Positions 51,170-61,353 of a stretch of 64,000 nucleotides of DNA are shown here, piece by piece. The stretch is from Lichenostomus cassidix (lineage: Eukaryota; Chordata; Aves; Passeriformes; Meliphagidae), in NCBI GenBank assembly GCA_008360975.2, contig CM039182.1:14666324-14730323 (forward strand), given 5' to 3'. The notes below the pieces were generated by a model that saw only the letters and a list, made by a program, of their open reading frames with translations, was not told the DNA's origin and ran no database searches. A program made the translations under genes and the position numbers. Each line of letters begins with the position of its first letter. Position 1 is the stretch's first letter.

Positions 51170-54100
51170 TTTTTGTCTTTCTGAAAAAAGAAATCATTCA
51201 TTCTTTCACTATCAGACACATATTACAGTGATGTTATTGCTACAGGGACAAACAATTCCCTGCACTCTGAATCGAGGACAAGGTGGCAAATCAGGGAGCA
51301 TAGTCACAGAGTCTGCAGTAATCCTCAGTTTAGCTGCATTGTCTGTCCATGGGAAGAAAGCCACATGTTTTGTGTCAAAGCCTATCCCATCCAATCCAGC
51401 TTGATCCCAAAACTGAGCATCCCCTGGTTTTCCAGGTAGGATTTCCTCTTCCATTTTTTTTTTTAAATAGACAGAACAGTAAAAGATTGCTGTCTTAATG
51501 AAGACACACACCCACACTCTACAGGTTTAGCTCTGAAGTGAGAAAAAAAGAAGCAATTTTTTTCTTAACCTCCAGGATTCTCTAGGTGTAATAATTGGTA
51601 TAATCTAGGCTCTGCCCAAAGAATTTTGAAAGCTGTTACAATCTAATTGTGAGCCTCCTCTCCAGTGAGATAACAGTGTTTAAAAAAAAAAAAATATCCA
51701 GTCAAGAGATATCACAACCCATTGTTAACTTTGATCAAACCACAGGACAGCCTAAAAATTGCATTTGGGTGAGCAGCTGGAGAGGAACTGAATTTGTTCC
51801 TTTCTACATTGCAAAATCCTTAACAATTTGCAGTCAGACCCTGAAAGGGAGCTGCTCTATCTTGGCACCATGAGCTGCCAACAGACTTGCTCTCTGTACT
51901 TAGGAATTCAGCAAGCACACAGAATGAAACACCGGTGCTCCTCGGCCCTGATAAGAACTACCTTTGCTAAATAAAGCATGGACATATTAGGCTACTGTCT
52001 CACCACATTACTCACCACTAGATAACCTAAGATTCATAACTCTGCGATACAACCACAAGTGTATTTTGGAAGTGTTGCTTGTGGTTGTTGAAATAAACAG
52101 AGTACTCCCTCTCCCCCCTCCTTCTGTTTTTAGAAAAGGTATCAGTTGCAAGTCACAAACACCAAGGTTTGTAGAAGCCACTAATGAAGTCAGAATCCAC
52201 AATTCAAAGAAATTAGCAAAAGCAGCACAACTGAATCATTGCTTCTCAGATTTCCTGACCCTCTCTCCTTTTGCAGTGTGGCTTTACAGCAACACACTTG
52301 AGTCACTATGTTTGGGGGGAAACATATTCCTGAGGTGGAAAATTTCTGATTTTTTCAGTAGGGCACTGCAATAAAAGCTTTGGGAAGAGGCATGAATAAT
52401 TCAGATCCAAGAAACAAAACTGAAATCTTTCAGTCAATGGAAATTAGGGAGAAATTACTCAGGTGGACAGGTTGCTCCTCAAAAGCCATACTATAGAAAG
52501 AAGTATAGTGTCAGAACTGAATGGATTTGTGGTTTCATCCAAAGTTTACAATTTTCCAATGGTCAGGACACTGTTTTGATCGTAATAAATAGCTAAGGAC
52601 ATTTGGCAACAGCCCAGGCCATGTGCAGAGATACATGTTAAACTTCTGGAGTTATCAGGTAATGCTTCTTTCTTACCAATAATTACTAATCTGAAGAAAA
52701 AATACAGCAGTAAGGAAGATGCTTTTTACTCTCTCTATTCCGCCCTTTTTCACCTGATGTCTTCACTAAAAATTTCCAATGCTCTAACCAAAATTCATGA
52801 AAACGAAAATCAAAGTTTTGAGGATGCCTTCAAGTAATGCAATCCCAAAGGCTGGGAGGAACTCTATGGAGAAAATAGTCCTTACTAACAAGGCAGAAGG
52901 GGAAGAGCTTTTAGCTTTTAGTAGATTTTTAAGTACAACTGAAGATCTCGACTCTCTACACAAGACACCAGGCTAATTCAACATGAACACTCCCATCCTC
53001 AGGTGAACTGAGTGTGAGTAACACTGACAGAGAATACCAGGCTCAACAGGTACTATGCCAAGCAAACATATTTCAAGAAAAGCATTATTATATGCTGAGT
53101 AAGAACAAACCACTTTCAACAGGATGACATTTCCTATAAGCTTGGCTTTCGCAAGAAGTACCACCACCCTGGAACAGTAAAATGCAGAAGTTCAAGCAAA
53201 TGGTTCTCCAAACAGCAAAAAAAGAAACCCAACTGCAAGGTCAGCACTGGATTGTGAGATACAGTATGCACTATTTTTTAAAATGGTGCAAGCATTAATA
53301 ATTCAGCTTACAACACATTCCAAAATGCAGCCGAATTGAAGCCATAGCAGAGAGGAACAATCTTACTGATTTCTGAGAAAATAAATAGGAAATACATCTA
53401 TTTGCCTTTATCCTCAGAAGGGAGAGGATTAGGTTTTCAGCTAGGTTAGCAAGAACACTGACCTAAAGGGAACTGCTGCACAGACACGGGATTTACAAAA
53501 ACTGGGCCTCCCCAGTGTTCCAACTCTATTCTAGATTTGCAGAAATTAAATGCTTCATTGTCTTTCAAGCTACACTAGCCAGCAAAAGTTGGCTGAAATT
53601 TATGTAATTAAAAATATCAGTATAAAGTATCAGAAGGAACACTATGTTTCTTCCCATATAAGCAAGGCTGCTAAAGTGTCCAGCAAGACAGCACATGAAT
53701 TTGCACATGAGGCTTTGGCTTTGTTGACTTTGTGGAAGCTATGCAATACAGGTAGCACATGATAAATGGTATGGTGCTAGCAAAGCTAACACACTGTAAA
53801 TCAAAACCACAAAATGCCTGTCTATAAACCTGTCCATTCTACTGTAATGATATGAAAAGAGAGTGTGACTAATCTGATTGTGCTCTGCACATTTCCCAGC
53901 CTCTGCAGTCAACTGGCTAGTCTTACTCAGATACAACTCCAGCAATAAAGTAGAAAGCTGGGTCATGATCCCCAGAAATCACTTTTTTTCCCCACCATTT
54001 TTCAGTCTAATAATCTGAAATCCATGTAATTGCTTAATGAATATATACTATAAGGCAGTAACATGTACAGTAAATAGTGCACAGTATTGCAAGATGCTGT

Positions 54101-55820
54101 GGGAAAACTTGAACCCATTCATCTGAAGACTATATCCAAATAGCACGTGGCTTAGTTGTCAATGTCCAGCTATATCACATCAAGTGTGTAAATTGCATCC
54201 TGTTAAACTCTAGTTCTGTAAATTCTCTACTAAAATAACCTGGTTTTAGTTGTTGATTTTTTAAAATACAGCAGAATACTCATTTGCATGGTCTAATAGC
54301 ATCAATCTTCTGAAGGTTACAACAATTTTATGATGGTATATACTAAAAACAAGCTCAGCAAGAAATTCTCTGAAGGCTTGACTTACTTGAGTCTTTGTTG
54401 AAAGAAGTTAAGTCCATATTACCCTTAAAAAAGCTAAATTCCCATGACTGTTCACATAATTTTCAGTACCTGCATTAGTGTTGTAAGAACACACTACTGC
54501 TGTTCACCTTCATTAAATTATTCACTGTATAGAAAGTATGCAGCTAATAACTGTGATGTGATGTGCTGGCTCTAAGATTTTTGGAGGAGACTTTATTCAT
54601 ATGCTTTAATTCTGAATTGTCAAGATTCAGTTCATGTTTTCCATGATCATACTCCAAGCTCAAATCTTCAGGAATCAAGGTTGGGTTTTGCTTTTCTGCA
54701 AGTCCTTCCAACTTTTCAAGCTTTCTAGCATGTGTAAGAGTAAGCACTGTTCCCAGTCCCTTATTTCTTTGTAAGTAAGATGTTAAAACCAGCAGAAGAT
54801 TTCATTCAAACTTCCACTCTTTACACTGTATTCTCCCAGACTTCAGAAGCTATGACAAGTTGCAAGGAAAACAGCTCTCACATAATTCTGGAGCAACAAC
54901 TGAAGTGGTGCCTTCCATACCTCTGAGAGAAAACATAGCTATGTGTGGCAAGAGAACTAATAGGATGACAGCTCTTGCCTGGCAGTATGACCAGAATTAG
55001 ACATCAATTCTCTTTTAGGAAGGTTGAAATATAGATCATCTATGTACTGATTTTGCTGATGCAAACCAGTGAGACATTACTGATCACATCCAAGAAATCA
55101 CATCTCTCCAGTAACAAAAATTAACAATTCTCCAAGAGCAAGATTAATCCCAGGCATTACAAAAACTTTGCCTTTGTGGGACCAACAGAACTTGCAATGC
55201 ATGTAACATACACAAAAAGGTCCCTTTTGTTGTTGGTTTGTGTTCACATTGGGAAATGCTTTTCCATAGCCAAGAACTGAAAAAAAACCTGAAACAAATC
55301 TAAACTGCAAATATTTAATTGAAAGTCTGCAACATGAAGTGAGCAACATGAAAAAGGTACAGACCTGTAATTAATTAGAATATTACATTTGAAGGAATCA
55401 AATGTACATAGTCTAGAATGGTTGAAGGTATTTTGTTATACAATATTTGGAAGAAGGAATAATAGGAAGGCTGGAACAGGAGGTTCATCTTGGCTGCCTG
55501 TTGCCTCTCAGTGAATACTGAGATGAAGTTTCAGGAGCTCCTATTGTCACTTTATATTGAATAACATTTCTTTCCAAGGCAGTATTAGCATTTCCTAGGT
55601 ATTTAAATACCAATCAGCTTTTCTGAAGGTCCTAAGGTCTACTCTTGAATCTTAACTACCATATCACTGCACTTTATTAAGCGACATATATACTAGGAGG
55701 CACACATGGCTTCTTTAAATGTTTGATACAAACAACTCCAGGAAGAAAAAAAAAAAGAAGAAAACTAACAGCTCATAGTTCTTGGTTCACATCTGCATCT
55801 ATTTTTCAGCAAAGGCTTAC

Positions 55821-55908
55821 CTTAAATCCCAGCCATCCAGGCCTGACCCTCTAGGTACAGCTGCATCACCTTGTCCAAGTGGCTCCCAATCCGAAGGCAG
55901 TGCTCCTC
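55821..55908 (-). CDS. SVIL: Candidate upstream SVIL coding exon (88 nt)
   Basis: The acceptor (GTTGTGTTTGTTTCTTGTAG) and donor (TTTAAG|gtaagc) are both strong. In the SVIL-joining frame it contributes GA (completing Gly), then 28 codons beginning GALPSDWEPLGQGD and ending GSGLDGWDL, then AG completed by A of exon 17291-17343 to give Arg. The segment is Gly/Asp/Trp-rich and probably disordered. A second frame is open too (EEHCLRIGSHLDKVMQLYLE, ending in TAA one base before the exon end) and looks at least as protein-like locally. The first frame is preferred because it alone continues into SVIL and connects upstream to exons 59400-59454, 61293-61353 and 63906-63940. Confidence 0.72.
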
Positions 55909-58900
55909 CTACAAGAAACAAACACAACCAAGTATGGGTGAGAACCACAAATGCATCCCAGGGTATGACAACCATTTCAGAACTAGCAGGAAGATGCACA
56001 AAGGAGATAAACTGATTGACTGCAAGGGATGAAGCAGCTTAGAGCATATTGCTACCCTGCCCATTCATATAGACAAGATCATCACCACAGGCAGCAGCAC
56101 TCTTCAAAGCCCAGCTATGGATGCACTGCAGCCACACTCACAGAGAAAGAAAGGTCTTGCAGGTTTCCTAGGAACCCCAAGGAACTTGACCTTCCACAGT
56201 TGCTAGTCTGACCCTCTAATAGGAGACACTCTTGAACTACCAACTTCTCTAGAAACTCTCAACTTTCCCTTAGCCACCCCACAGGAAGTCTGTGTTAGTC
56301 TTCCAACAAGGTCAAGCAGCACCTGAGATAATAACAAAACCACCAGAATCTGCCAAAATACTTTACCCTCAAAATCTTTAATTTTAAACATCAGTGGGTG
56401 CAACTGAAAAAGCCAGTTCTCTTTCTAGAACCACAGCAATCAGGAGACAGACCCAAGACTTGTAGTGCAGAACATTTGACCTATCAAGCAGTTCTGCAAA
56501 CGCCACCTGCCACACGGCCTGAATTCTGATCCCCACACCTTGAACAACTGGTTTGATTTTCTTTGGCAAATACAAACCACCTCTAGCTGTGCCTGTAGCA
56601 TTAATTGCAGGGTGATTCAGCCCACATGGATACTCATGTTGATGAAGTATCCAAGTTAGATGGTTTCAAACTAGCTGCATTATCCCAGCACCGCGTTGTC
56701 CTTAAAGACACCAATTCCTTGAACTTACAGAAACTTAAAATAACCAACTACTCCAGGCTTCTTACTCTGTTCTGTACCATATGCAGTTGTTTCTTTCACC
56801 TGAGCAGTGAAGAGTTCTCCATTGCAGACCTGAACTACCTGAAGCAGTCATTGCACAGATTATTGTCTCCCTCCTCTTACAGCTGGTAAGTGAAATAACA
56901 TTTTTACTCTTGCCCAGCTCAGGCTCGACTCACCTGCATATGTTTAGATGCCAAATATATTGCTTTCACTTTCATAACTGCTTTATTCAACTTGGGTTTT
57001 TTTAATCTATGAGGAGGTACAAAATGAAGTCATGGTATCCTGTGTGACTAGAGCAACAACTTTCAAGTGCAGTCAGGTCACTGCTCTGCTTCCTGCAGCT
57101 GCTGAACATGTCAGACTCTAATAACAGCATCTAGAGAAGAGGTCAAAACAAAAATAATTCATTGAAAAGACAGATATGATAGAAATTTTTTCTGACTGGG
57201 GAAAACTAATTTTGGAAGACAAGCAGACCCCCAAACACAGACTACCTTAGAATGCATGAGAACAGGTAGGGCAGCAAATCAGTCTTGTTCCTAATGTTAT
57301 GTAGCTGTTCACAACAATTGAACTAGGCCAGCTTTTAAGATCTACCCACATTTATCTCTGTGTTCAGGGAGGAAACTAGCTTAAAGTTCCAAGAACATGA
57401 TAAACCACATGCTGTTGTTTTAGCATTTCCAACTTCAATTCCCCTCAAATGAGCATTCCTGTACATTAGAAGGGTAAATGGGTGGCACTCACTTCAGTCT
57501 GGTAGGAAAGGAGAGGAAAAATGATAGTCAGCAATGGACAGCTGAAGAAAGAGAAACTAGTTATTCCACTATCACATAGTTCTTGGTTCTAAATTCCTTC
57601 TTGCTACTTAACTGTAGGGCTGCTTGTTTACTTCTGCTGTTCCTACTTTATTCCTCTTTACATATCAGTATTTTTAATAAAAACAGAAAAGAAAGGATTG
57701 GAAATCCAGCTATAGTTTTGGTCAACTACTTCACAGATTTCCTGGAAGTAACTGTGAAGTGGGAAGAGGGAACATTTACAATGCATAGAACACATTAAGC
57801 CTGGTGCACACTACCACTGTCCCACTAATACATTTTATTAACTCATTTTTTGGGGCAAATTCCTCTTTTTTTTTTTGGCAAATCCTACATTTGTGTATTG
57901 GAACAAGAGAGAGAAGACTGGGGTGCTGCAGTTTTGAAGGCCTGCAGCTTTGAAGTCTGCCAAAGCCTTCCTTTTTAAAGGAACCTTAAATAACTGGTGT
58001 AAGTTGAAATATCTTGACAGAGTGGTTTGGGTTCTTTTTAATATATTTACATGTATTTGCCTATGTGACTATATTCTTCAAATCTTTGATAGTGCCAGGA
58101 GTCTTATAAGAAATTTTGGCAAGAACACATGACAAGACAAACATAAGGGATATAGAGCACCTACCAGGAAACATTTGAGATTGAAATCAAAATGCGAGGG
58201 CTGGCAATTGAAATCTAATCTTTTCAAGACTGACCTTGAGTGCAACTTTTTGTGCTCTCTCTACACTTCATCTGAGAAATGCCTGGCAAGCCACTTGAAC
58301 TGTTTGTCTGATAAGCCCTGTATTTTGAGAGTTTAGAACAAAAGCAGGAAAACACACTCCAAATACTAATTTTTGCCCTCTTGATGGACTCTTCTTTATT
58401 ACACAGACAGATTCTGGAATGAGTCAGTACATCATGAAAGACAGACATGAAAATATCATTTGGATACTTGATATTATGAACTAAAAAGAGGGGCTAGTGG
58501 GTAATCATCTCTGCTTAGCCATAAAGATCCATAATTTTTGATCCAGGAGAATAATCAAACTTACATTTCTTCCAGACAAATATTCTTCTAGGTGCAGATA
58601 CCATCAAGATTTGGACTGATTTAACACTTGACAGTTGACCCAAGAAAGACTGTCACTATGTGCACAGATATAGAGCTGCTCTGCAAGAATCTGCAGTGCT
58701 CCATCAGGCTGTTCACCAGGCTGGCTACAGGACACCTACACCACCTTCTTCACTTCAAGATAAGCCTCCTAGTTCCTGAGGTCTTACACGTAGAACAGAT
58801 TTTGAAGAGTTTCACTGAAACAAATTAGGGTTGCGTCCCTTCAATCAGAAAAGGATAGGAAAAGGAAAGAAATTTTTGAGATGTTTTCTTTGTTGCCTAA

Positions 58901-59399
58901 AGACTTAGATCACATCAGTTTTGCAAAGCCATCACCTCCTCAGGCTCTTGCCCAGCCAAATGAAGCCTAACACCACAGAGATGTTTTGATGAAGCCCCAT
59001 TCTGCAAAGCCTTGCTACATTTTCATTTTTTACATTAAAAAAAAAGATGCAGCCTGGCAAAAGCTGGGAAAGAGGTGGAGGAGTACAATATCTTCCCTGT
59101 GAAGCCAGGAATTCTCACAGAGAGTTCAATTAAACCAGAGTCTAGCAGCTCCTTCACACTATCTCAGCTGAGGTGTTACCCCTCCTAATGCTCCAGAGGC
59201 ATGTAACAAAACATACTGGGCAGCAGCCAAGTGCAAAGAGATTTTCAGACTGCTGGTTTTCCTTTGACTATGTCGCCTCCCACTTCCACTTCACAAAAAA
59301 AATAGGCCACAAAGATGTTAATCAGTGCAAATCTAGGTCTCATGAACACTCAGAATATCACTTAAGAAATGCAAAATTCCACTCCACGCCTGCACTTAC
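55909..59399 (-). other. SVIL: SVIL intron (3.5 kb)
   Basis: AT-rich intron. It contains a strong acceptor and donor only 6 nt apart at 57493-57498, and an isolated strong donor ATGCAG|gtgagt ending at 56934 with a weak acceptor tract before it. A plus-strand acceptor-like TCCCTCCTCTTACAG lies near 56868-56882 and is followed by CTG and GTAAGT. No repeat family is recognised. Confidence 0.6.
57493..57498 (-). other. SVIL: Possible 6-nt microexon
   Basis: The acceptor tract TTTTTCCTCTCCTTTCCTACC plus AG is among the best in the window. It is followed by ACTGAA and then GTGAGT, a strong donor. Read after exon 59400-59454, inclusion would give GAC then TGA, a stop. It could therefore act as a poison microexon, a recursive-type splice point, or nothing. 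Confidence 0.25.
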
Positions 59400-59454
59400 C
59401 CTCTCTGTTGGAGCAGCCCTGTAAACTCTTAACACCCCATGTTCTTCCATTTTT
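59400..59454 (-). CDS. SVIL: Candidate upstream SVIL coding exon (55 nt)
   Basis: The acceptor GAGTTCTTCTGAAATGCCTCAG (here given as its last bases ATGCCTCAG) is fair, and the donor AGAGAGG|gtaagt is strong. The frame that joins exon 55821-55908 starts in phase 0 and reads KNGRTWGVKSLQGCSNRE, plus G completing Gly. An overlapping frame contains an ATG (59450-59448) and reads MEEHGVLRVYRAAPTER into the second frame of exon 55821-55908. The phase-0 start fits the phase-0 end of 61293-61353. The small size and moderate acceptor make this one of the less certain links in the chain. Confidence 0.6.
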
Positions 59455-60003
59455 CTGAGGCATTTCAGAAGAACTCTACACAAGAATAACAGGATAGAGG
59501 CACTCTTGTTTGTAGCCAGAAAACACTCAAGAGCTCAAATCCACCCTACTGGGCTTTTTTTCACCATCTTACTTAAACTGTCATTTGCAATGTCATCTGC
59601 CCCAGTCAGCAGGACTCTCCTTCTGTGCACTTCCTTCCCATTTCACCTCACATAACACTGCTGTAGCTTGACCATCTGCTCTAGTGCCCCTGCCCAATGA
59701 TGTCTGCAGAAGAAATCTCCTTTCACACATTCCAGATGTTTAAAGAAACTTATTTTCTGGAGAACTGAAGAAGACGTACTGAGGAAAGAATCTCTACAAG
59801 TATTGTGACAGAATTGTACCTGACTGTGCTTTCCTCAACACCCAAAAGTGAAGCCACCCACCTGGAAGTTACCAGCTCAGTGCTCAGGAAGCTGACACCT
59901 ACTCTAAAAATAATAGATGCATGTGCAATTCCCCCACTATGCCCTTAACAGGCACAGTGAACAAGCTAAGGATGACTCCTGTAAATACACACTGGCATGT
60001 GTA

Positions 60004-60031
60004 TTTGGTTCAGAAATGCATCTGAACCAAA
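60004..60031. repeat. Perfect 10-bp inverted repeat, 8-nt loop
   Basis: TTTGGTTCAG (60004-60013) pairs with CTGAACCAAA (60022-60031). It is a short hairpin in an intron. Confidence 0.85.
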
Positions 60032-60131
60032 AAGTCATGGTATTGCAATGAAAGATGAATGTCTGAGGTGCACACTGGAGCAACTGATTGTGCATATTCA
60101 CACCTACCACATCAAAGTACTCCTACTGACA

Positions 60132-60155
60132 CTTGCCTAATATTTGTTAGGCAAG
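60132..60155. repeat. Perfect 9-bp inverted repeat, 6-nt loop
   Basis: CTTGCCTAA (60132-60140) pairs with TTAGGCAAG (60147-60155). It lies about 100 bp from the preceding hairpin. Confidence 0.85.
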
Positions 60156-61016
60156 GAGAATTAAAAGTAGGAAGCTCAAAAAAGTCTTTTAGCCAAGAAA
60201 GTCACAAGACACTTTAATGTGAATTTTTTTCCACAGTAACAGGCTACAGTTTCTCTTAGAATCTGGTTTCAAAGTTGATGAAATAGGATTCTGCAAGAAA
60301 CTCTATACCACAGCACAGAAGCTCCCATCATACACTGACCTCTAGTGTAATAAAGACTCAAAACATCAGAAGTCTCTTTGAAGGCTTAGAAAATTATAAT
60401 TTTTTTTTCCCAGCACTCTGAAGAACATTTTCATGTAATAAAACAGACTGAAGTCACAAGGGCTTCCCAGGATTACTCTTAATTGTTTAACAAAACTGGA
60501 GCACGGGTTAAAGAAGCTACAGAACTTAAATAGTTTTAGGGATGTGAAGTTGCTGCTGTGTTTACATAAAGTAATTCACATCAAAGCTGCATTTAACTAC
60601 TTTGAAACAAGCTGAATTTAACACCTACGCATTCTGAATGCACAGATTTGTTTCCTAACTACAGTTTCACAAAGCTAAATTAAAAAACATTTAATATAGA
60701 AACATTCAGATTGGGCAAGTCCTGTATCAGACAGATCATTATTAGATCACCCCAAATTCTGCATCAGACTTCCAAAGAGCCTGTAGACAGAGCTGCTGGC
60801 TCAGATGTATTTCCTGTAGCCAGCACTGAAGACACAGAGTTTTCTGGAAATAAAATATAAAGAATATAAATATAAATATATGAATAGCTCCTTGCTCCCT
60901 GAAGACACAGGGCTCACAGAGGTACATGGGGGTGGCCTCTTTGCCCAGGCAGCCTGGGGTGAGAGAGTGGCTGCTTGGTTTGGATTAGCAGCTTTTGAAA
61001 AGGGTAAAAACATTAC

Positions 61017-61068
61017 CAAGCAACCAACCAACACCAAACAAAAACAAACAAAAAAAAACCCCAAAAAA
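61017..61068. repeat. A-rich low-complexity tract
   Basis: CAACCAACCAACACC grades into A/C-rich sequence. It is similar in style to the tracts at 17.7 and 63.0 kb. Confidence 0.8.
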
Positions 61069-61187
61069 TTAAGTTAGCTTCAAAAACTGTCAGCTTAGGA
61101 CTCACACAAAAAGTTTTCCCCCAGCTTTTAATATTAATGAATCTGCATTTTGTTGTGGGCTAACTAGAGTTTTATAAGAATTACTTG

Positions 61188-61208
61188 ATTAATTAATTAA
61201 TTAATTAA
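61188..61208. repeat. (ATTA)5 microsatellite
   Basis: Five tandem ATTA units, self-complementary as TTAATTAA. They lie 85 bp from the donor of exon 61293-61353, inside the following intron. Confidence 0.95.
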
Positions 61209-61292
61209 CAAATTCTAAAAGAACAGAACAATTGAAATGGATGCCCAAATTATTTAGGTCTTCTCTGCCACTTCTGTCCACTCCCTACTCAC

Positions 61293-61353
61293 CTGCCTCT
61301 GGACAACAAATTCCAGAGATGCTCCCTTTACTTCAGACCATTTCTCACACCTC
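61293..61353 (-). CDS. SVIL: Candidate upstream SVIL coding exon (61 nt)
   Basis: The acceptor ATTCCCTTCTTTTAAAG and the donor AGAGGCAG|gtgagt are strong. Only one of three frames is open. It takes G as the last base of a split Arg codon, then reads 20 codons with RCEKWSEVKG and ends EFVVQRQ in phase 0. That fits the phase-0 start of 59400-59454 and the two-base overhang of 63906-63940. The residues are charged with an amphipathic strand. No domain is recognised. Confidence 0.63.

Larger units (their letters stand above)
25461..55820 (-). other. SVIL: SVIL 38.5-kb intron, 5' part
   Basis: About 30 kb of AT-rich, mostly unique intron. It contains a tRNA-derived SINE (36288-36422), a CR1 tail (40124-40219), a diverged direct repeat (47028-47103 and 47526-47601), an inverted repeat (28550-28587), an octamer-type palindrome (37003-37014) and simple repeats. 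Two small splice-bounded segments, 50834-50865 and 49575-49602, might be alternative exons. No other phase-compatible coding exon was found, but short noncoding exons could be missed. Confidence 0.6.
59455..61292 (-). other. SVIL: SVIL intron (1.8 kb)
   Basis: AT-rich intron with two perfect inverted repeats (60004-60031 and 60132-60155), an A-rich tract (61017-61068) and an (ATTA)5 repeat (61188-61208). A splice-bounded segment ending at the donor CTTCCAG|gtgggt near 59870 is open in one frame only, and in a phase that does not fit the chain. Confidence 0.6.

Noticed and set aside
54397..54440. Segment with MDLTSFNKDS before CTCAA|gtaagt
   Set aside because: The required incoming phase gives an immediate TAA, and its length is not a multiple of three.
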